A stretch of DNA of 64,000 nt from Parietaria judaica (lineage: Eukaryota; Streptophyta; Magnoliopsida; Rosales; Urticaceae), in the NCBI GenBank assembly GCA_954871525.1, contig OX940868.1, positions 20,393,056-20,457,055 of the forward strand, given 5' to 3'. The translations under genes and the position numbers were made by a program. The notes beneath the pieces were generated by a model. It saw only the letters and a list, made by a program, of their open reading frames with translations. It ran no database searches and was not told the origin of the DNA. Below, piece by piece: positions 58,301 through 64,000 of this stretch (its first letter is position 1; each line of letters starts with the position of its first letter).

Positions 58301-59433
58301 AAATTGAAAAGATCAATTTACGGTCTTAAGCAAGCATCTCGAAGCTGGAATCGTCGCTTTGATGAATCAATTACTGATTTTTGTTTTGTTAAGAACAAAG
58401 ACGATCCTTGTGTATATATCAAATCGAGTGGGAGCAAAATAGTTTTCCTTATTCTTTATGTAGATGACATACTGATAATAGGAAACGATACATCTGAACT
58501 CCAGACTGTGAAGGAGTGGTTGAGAAAATGTTTCTCAATGAAAGACTTAAGAGAAGCCGCCTATATACTAGGCGTAAAGATTCAAAGAAATAGACATCAA
58601 AGAATCTTATCTCTAAGTCAAGGTACATTTATTGACAAAATTGTTAAAAGGTTTAAAATGGACAAATCGGAAAAGGGTTTTACACCGATGACCCATAAGA
58701 CATACTTAACCAAGAAGCAATGTCCGGTTTCTTCAGAAGAAATCAAAAGTATGGAGAAAATTCCATACGCTTCAGCTATTGGTTCAATAATGTATGCAAT
58801 GATATGTACGAGACCAGATGTAGCTTTTGCCTTAAGCATGACAAGCAGATTTCAATCAAACCTGGTTTTAACCATTGGACAGCCGTTAAGAATATCTTAC
58901 GTTATTTAAATAGAACAAAAGATAGATGTTTGACATACGGTGGAGCAAAAGAATTAACTTTTGAAGGATATTCTGATGCAAGCTTCCAAACAGACAGGGA
59001 TGATTTCAAATCTCAAACAGGATATGTATTCTGTACAAATGGTGGTGCTGTTACGTGGAACAACAGTAAACAAGCTACAGTAGCTGATTCAACCACAGAA
59101 TCTGAGTACATTGCTGCACCTGATGCTGCAAAAGAGGCTGTATGGATCAAGAAATTTGTTTATGATCTTGGTGTAGTTCCTAGCATTGGTGATCCTGTGA
59201 AGCTTTTCTGTGACAACAACGGAGCTATAGCACAAGCCAAGGAACCAAGATCACACAAGACAGCAAAGCATGTACTCAGAAAGTACCATCTGATCAGAGA
59301 CATTGTTGATCGGAAGGACATAGAGATGAGGAGAGTAGACACTGAAGAAAATGTAGCAGATCCGATGACAAAATCTTTATCGAAAGAAAAGCATTTTCGT
59401 CATGCGGAAAGTATTGGGATAAAGAACCCATAA
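55361..59433 (+). pseudogene. Copia gag-pol with two stops and one frameshift
   Basis: The start ATG at 55361 opens with MSSSSLRSILEKENIL. The gag domain covers about 55361-56000, the zinc knuckle CFHCDKKRHWKRNC is at about 56107-56148, and the protease site follows at about 56248. The integrase HHCC (LWHCRLGH ... CESCLVGK) and core (HSDVCGP, DDFSRY, NGVSERRNR) run from 56650 to about 57300. Reverse transcriptase has YVDD at 58457-58468. RNase H carries YSDASF, STTESEYIA and CDNNGAI. One frame runs from 55361 to about 58860, broken by TAA at 56498-56500 and TGA at 56876-56878. A one-base deletion near 58860 shifts the RNase H part into the next frame, ending TAA at 59431-59433. The protease triad reads DTA instead of the usual DTG or DSG. 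Confidence 0.94.
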
Positions 59434-60599
59434 ATGTCTGTTACGATTTTATTATCTGAACCTGATTTTGGATTGGGAACAAATTTTATGTAATTATTAT
59501 CTTTCATTAAATTTGAAGCACATTATTATTTTCTTTAAAAGGCAAGTTTCATCATTTAAAGGTTAATATCAATATTTTATTCAAAACATTGATATCAAGC
59601 TAAACAAATGTAGTTCCTAAGATGTCTTCGGGACATTCTTGAATTTCCCCAGTCAAAGAAATCATTATGAAGAAACAAAGAGGGACTATCAATGATATTC
59701 ATAATTGACTGGTACATGTTGTTAAGATAAAAGGAAGGGGTCCTTGATATCTAAGAGATATTCTTATACATGTAGGCACTTGTCAGAATGACTAGCAGTG
59801 CTGGAAGACTCGCACTCTAAATATTCTCACATGGAAACGAAACCTTGGTACAAGGGGACACTGAGAAACTTAGAGATATGAAGAGACTCCAAAGTTTGAG
59901 AACATCATGAGTCCATCACTGGGTAAGTTGCATGCTTAGATTACAACTCAACACTTACCGTAACTGGAAAGTCATAACAGCTGTAGTTGGGCATGTGATG
60001 AACCTTGTAGGATGGAATGACGTTTCAAGAAAACATGCATCCCCCCCATTCCTTTTGGGGCTATACACTCAGGGCCTTCTGAATAGTACAAGTAAAATGA
60101 AATCTGTGGCCACAGGCAAAACAAAAGAGTTTTTTGTTTTGATGTTTCAATACTTATACCTGAATCAGAAATTAGATCAAGGCTTAGCAGGTGTTCCAAA
60201 CCATGACATGTGCCTCATCTAGAGATGTAAAAGGATGTTGAAGGAATCAGTCATATACCTTATTTTAATCGTAAAGAACCACATGGTTCACCTCGATTAA
60301 TCTATAAAAGAGGATTTAAAATTTTGTAGATTGGGGGAAGTTAAGTCTAGGTGGAGGCCACTTACTTCTTGCATACTCTTATGAGTATGTGGCCAACACT
60401 ACAGAATCCTACAGAGTCACACCGAACTCGCAACGGAAACGGAGTATGATGATTAAATTACAATGAAACAAACTTCGTTTGTAACTTTGATGAACCAGGC
60501 ATGAGTAGCTGAGAGAATGTACATCTAACCCAATGCGGCATTCTCGAGTAATACTTTATGTGCAGTGCGTGCACGGAGATAGCCAATCCGGTGCGTTCG
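59434..60599 (+). other. Noncoding 3' region of the younger copia element
   Basis: About 1.17 kb between the pol stop and the polypurine tract, with no recognisable domain. Short ORFs on both strands are not supported. Confidence 0.5.
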
Positions 60600-60613
60600 T
60601 GCAAGTGGGAGAT
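60600..60613 (+). other. Polypurine tract
   Basis: GCAAGTGGGAGAT directly precedes the right LTR. Confidence 0.8.
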
Positions 60614-61249
60614 TGTTGGTTATGCCCGAACCCGATATTGTATCTCTCGGGTTATCGGGTATAGACCCGATAACCATAACCGACATTATGGGCCCACACG
60701 GGCCCAAGTATTAATTATGATTCATAATTAATTAATAAGAGATTAATTAATTCATGATTGGGCTTTTAGAAAGCCCAATGGGTGGGCTTTTAGAAAGCCC
60801 ACTAGGTCATAACCATAGGGTATTATAAATACCCTAATATGACTCATAATTAAAGATAACATACAAACCCTAGCCTCCTAGAATTCGAGCTCCCTCCCTA
60901 GTGAGTCGAATTTCGTGGCTTCCTCCCCGGTTCAATCAACGGTTGATCATCTAAACACCAACAAGGATCTAACCTATCCTCCGAGGTGTTTTCCGGTCAT
61001 CTAAGACGTTCCCGAGTGACGTGGTGGACGAAATAGAGGCGCAACACTTGAGGCGTTAAATCCTAAATTCGGCAAGCTCCAGAATCAAAGGAATCGGCAG
61101 TTATTCGGTACAGTTGGCAAAAGTACCGAAGTTTGATAACGATCTCTAAACGATATCTTAATTCTCGTAATTATTCTAGATCTTTATTGTTCGATGATAT
61201 CCCGTGATTTCCGCCTCGGGATTGAGAAAAGTCATCGAAAAACCCAACA
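60614..61249 (+). repeat. Right LTR of the younger copia element
   Basis: 636 bp. Differs from the left copy by a 24-bp tandem duplication around GGGCTTTTAGAAAGCCCA (about 60759-60800) and five substitutions counted by eye. Confidence 0.95.
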
Positions 61250-61254
61250 AGTAA

Positions 61255-62040
61255 CACATATCTCATATTTATATATTTACTATATACCCCTAAATTTTTT
61301 TTTCTAAAATCTTAGACAAAGCAAACCAACGAATGATAAATCGCCACGTGGACTAATCGGAGCCTTTGCATATGGCGCCAACTAAAGACAGAGAGCGTGA
61401 CATTTCCAAACAGACTGTCAGGCCAAAAACAGAGATTTTAGAAATAGTAAAAAAATATTAATGTATTATGTAAATGAAAACGGCTAAATATTAATTTTTT
61501 ACTGTTTGGACTTTGGTGGCATAAATTCAATCTTTCTTTCAATCCGAAAGTTCACTACATTTCATTTTTTTATAATCTAATTTTTTTCTTTTATAGTTTA
61601 AGTTCATAATGTTCATTATCTTTATTCTCACCAAATTATGTGTAATGATTTAATAAAATTTATACGTGTTATTAATAAAATCACCTCAGATGAAAAATGT
61701 CCAAAATTTAATTATACATCTAACATTTTTCCTAAATCCATTGAAAAAAAAAGGATACACTTTTAGTGGCAAAACAAAATAAAAAAGTTTACAAACTTCA
61801 ACCGTAAATAAATTGATTACATATGCCCTATATAACCTTAAAATAGAAATAAAGACAAATTAAAAAATAGTAATAATAAATTAATAATGTAAAAAAATGA
61901 AGAAAGGAGAAAAAAACACATGTCACATGGGTTGCAGAAAGAGAAGCGGAACATGCGCATGGGCCCACAATGACCGGCGTTACCGGTATTACCGGTTTTC
62001 CCTCTCCACCCCAAACCAAATGAGAAGACTCGTTCCCTTC
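61255..62040. other. Promoter-side intergenic region of the AGP gene
   Basis: AT-rich. TCGCCACGTGGAC at about 61341 contains a G-box. A direct run CCGGCGTTACCGGTATTACCGG lies at about 61975-61997, close to the start site. No gene. The copia insertion ends about 980 bp upstream of the AGP start codon. Confidence 0.45.
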
Positions 62041-62047
62041 TATAAAT
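62041..62047 (+). promoter_or_regulatory. TATA box of the arabinogalactan peptide gene
   Basis: TATAAAT lies 189 bp upstream of the ATG, followed about 30 bp later by a pyrimidine-rich likely start region. This gives a leader of roughly 160 nt. Confidence 0.65.
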
Positions 62048-62107
62048 GCTCGCCTCTCGTTCCCCTCCTTCCTCTCTCGACAATCTCGCTTCACGTTTTC
62101 TCTTCAA

Positions 62108-62109
<2 letters not shown>

Positions 62110-62148
<39 letters not shown>
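62110..62148. repeat. (CT)n microsatellite in the AGP leader
   Basis: About 19-20 uninterrupted CT units between the TATA box and the ATG, hence within the transcribed leader (GA on the template strand). Confidence 0.95.
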
Positions 62149-62152
<4 letters not shown>

Positions 62153-62229
62153 GACGGTGCACAGAGAGATCGAACCGCTTCCGTCCCATTCGCCGCTTTC
62201 GTTATACTCCGAGCTTGAGAGTCAGAGAA

Positions 62230-63051
62230 ATGGCGGTTCCTTCGAGGTTTGCGGTGGTGGTTGTCGTCGCCGTGCTGGCTCTCGCCGTTGCTCTCCCCGC
62301 GGTTCGGGCTCAGTCCCTCGCTCCGGCTCCGGCTCCCTCCAGCGACGGTATGTCTCCATAATCTATAGTTCTATATATATGTATATTTGTATATCGTATA
62401 TGTATATTAATATATACGTATATGTTGTATTATAGCGTAATGTGGTTAATATCAATTTTAGCTTGGAGGCTTAAATCATATAGTAATTGAAGGCCTGAAA
62501 AGGACCGGTGTCCGGTCCCGGTTTCATTCCTAGTTCACGTTTATTATTTTGCCTAAATGCATAATTCCAAATAATGTTAATAGCAAGTAAGTAGTCATTA
62601 TTTTGATTTTAGTGTCTTTTTTTTTTCTTTCTCTACGGCCGAGCCTCTCGATGTTTATTATTTTACTTCTCATAAAAATTCCAATAAATCGAACAAGATT
62701 ATAATGTGCCCGTTCATAAAATTCTCTCTCTTGGATGTAATGCGTGTTTAATAGTACATCCAATATTCGGTTAAATCAAATGAAAAGTGGACGAAATTTA
62801 AGTAAGAAACAAAATAATAAACATCGAGAACTTGGGTCGGAAAAGAAAATTGAATTTATGCCATCAAAAAAAAATATATTAGGTATTTATACCGCTATTG
62901 GTATGTATTTGTAAGAGTTTTGGTTTGATTTGGTTAATGTGTGTTTCTTTCAGGCACATCGATCGACCAAGGAATTGCGTACGTGTTGATGCTTGTGGCT
63001 TTGGTGCTCACTTACCTCATTCACTCGGCCGATATCTCTCACGCCTTCTAA
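62230..63051 (+). CDS. Arabinogalactan peptide, AGP16/20-like
   Basis: Two exons: 62230-62347 (ends GACG before GTATGTC) and 62954-63051 (after TTTCTTTCAG), phase 1, 71 aa. Residues 1-27 are a signal peptide with a long Val/Ala/Leu core ending VRA. The mature start QSLAPAPAPSSDG holds the Ala-Pro repeats that are hydroxylated and carry arabinogalactan in this family. The segment DGTSIDQGIAYVLMLVALVL is the conserved hydrophobic GPI-attachment signal of AGP16/20/22-type peptides, with the tail ending SHAF. Known role: GPI-anchored cell-surface proteoglycan peptide, function not well defined. The intron position in the SDG codon is as expected for the group. No lesion. Confidence 0.95.
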
Positions 63052-63343
63052 ATAGCAATTACAAATATTTCTTTGGCCTCAAAAAACAAAATGAATTGAA
63101 TTGAATTGCCATTTTTAGAAGAAGCAAATCATCAAGGAGCTGAAATTGTGTGTGTATTTGGTCATGTTATTACGGATTTTTTGGATTCATTATTAGTGCT
63201 TTTTGTGATTCATTGTTTCATTTTTTTTTCTTTTCTATTATTCTCTTGTTAATGGAATCTCTTTAGTGACGCCAAACTTACATGGATTATTATAAAATAA
63301 TTACATCCAATTGATGTAAAACAAAACAACTACAAACGAATTT

Positions 63344-63851
63344 AATATCTTAAGCTATAATTTTATTTTATTTTATTTTATTTATTATGATTTTTCTACC
63401 TTCAAAATAATGCCTTAATTGGATGTCTCATGTCATGCCTCAAGACACAACTGCATGAGCTGAGCAAGATCTCTCCATAATTTATTTCTTAAGAATACAG
63501 AATTCCGTTTTTGCTCTTTTTTTATTATTATTATTTCTTGAAATCCTAATTTATAATTGTTAGAAGAAAAAAAAACCGGAAATAGGAGTTCTAATTCCTA
63601 ATATCTTAAGCTATAATTTTATTTTATTTATTATGATTTTTCGACCTTCAAAATAATGCCTTAATTGGATGTATCATTTCATGCCTCAAGACAAGACACA
63701 ACTGCATGAGCTGAACAAGTTCTCTCCATAATTTATTTCTTAAAAAATAGAGAATTCCGTTTTCGTTCTTTTTTTATTTCTTAAAATCCTAGTTTATAAA
63801 TGTTAGAGATAAAAAAAAAAACCCGGAAATAGGAGTTCTAGTTCCTAATAT
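63344..63851. repeat. Two tandem copies of a ~255-bp unit
   Basis: Copy 1, 63344-63600, and copy 2, 63601-63851, share AATATCTTAAGCTATAATTT, ATAATGCCTTAATTGGATGT, ATGCCTCAAGACA, CTCTCCATAATTTATTTCTT and GGAAATAGGAGTTCTA. They differ by scattered substitutions and A/T-run lengths. Confidence 0.88.
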
Positions 63852-64000
63852 TAACAGCAGTAGATAATTCATGAAAAGCTATAAGCAGCATGGTCCGTTG
63901 TCATCATAATTGTAAGAGTCTAGTTCTATTCTGAGAAATGTAACATGAATGTCTAATATTGATCTGAGCAAGATCGCAAAGCAGTAAGAGTGTAAAATTG

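Larger units (their letters stand above)
52776..61249 (+). mobile_element. Ty1/copia retrotransposon, young, nearly intact
   Basis: LTRs 52776-53387 and 60614-61249 start TGTTGGTTATG and end CCCAACA. The 5-bp duplication AGTAA flanks both sides (52771-52775, 61250-61254). By eye the LTRs differ by only five substitutions over 612 bp, all transitions, plus one 24-bp tandem duplication in the right LTR, so the insertion is recent. The element is 8.47 kb. A ~1.97-kb leader separates the primer site from gag, and ~1.18 kb of noncoding DNA follows pol. Integrase precedes reverse transcriptase, the copia order. Confidence 0.96.

Overview
The window is nuclear DNA from a flowering plant, most likely a eudicot. 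Genes have short GT-AG introns and plant-specific families, and they sit in AT-rich intergenic DNA full of transposable elements. Nothing in it fixes the species.

Six host genes can be supported. (1) An SKP1-like E3-ligase adaptor, minus strand, 201-1063, 2 exons, 155 aa. (2) A small coiled-coil protein of unknown function with a SUMO-interaction-like motif, minus strand, 8438-10043, 2 exons, 190 aa. (3) A SPA1/SPA2-type light-signalling protein (kinase-like domain, coiled coil, WD40), plus strand, 22432-27964, 7 coding exons, 1023 aa, with a leader intron and an upstream ORF. (4) A DUF1221-type protein that looks like a pseudokinase, minus strand, 28876-31102, 2 coding exons, 695 aa, tail to tail with SPA. 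(5) A CMP-sialic-acid-transporter-like nucleotide-sugar transporter, plus strand, 46431-49052, 8 exons, 335 aa. (6) A GPI-type arabinogalactan peptide, plus strand, 62230-63051, 2 exons, 71 aa. SKP1 (SCF ligases) and SPA (COP1-SPA, a CUL4 ligase) both belong to ubiquitin ligase systems, but nothing indicates that the six genes form a functional cluster.

Most of the rest is mobile DNA. A complete but decayed Ty1/copia element lies at 10476-16421 (TSD ACTTA). A much younger copia element lies at 52776-61249 (TSD AGTAA). A large LTR lies at 35441-36961 and a truncated gypsy-type fragment at 37782-39670. Helitron remains (helicase, RPA-like segment, 3' hairpin) lie at 43587-46010 and are split by an 891-bp hAT-type element with a perfect 8-bp TSD. 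There are several MULE-type and hAT-type non-autonomous elements, a hAT transposase tail at 50668-51027, and a six-copy array of about 133 bp at 42190-42995. A fragment matching plastid tRNA-Gly(GCC) lies at 5237-5294.

The most unusual observations are: an antisense, gene-like first exon (leader, 84-codon exon, splice donor) carried in both LTRs of the older copia element; about 14 back-to-back perfect or near-perfect inverted repeats in the leader of the younger copia element; an intron that appears to have grown by tandem duplication of its own 5' splice site; and a 72-bp duplication that copied a splice acceptor in the transporter gene. Exon limits were read by eye from splice consensus, reading frame and family resemblance.
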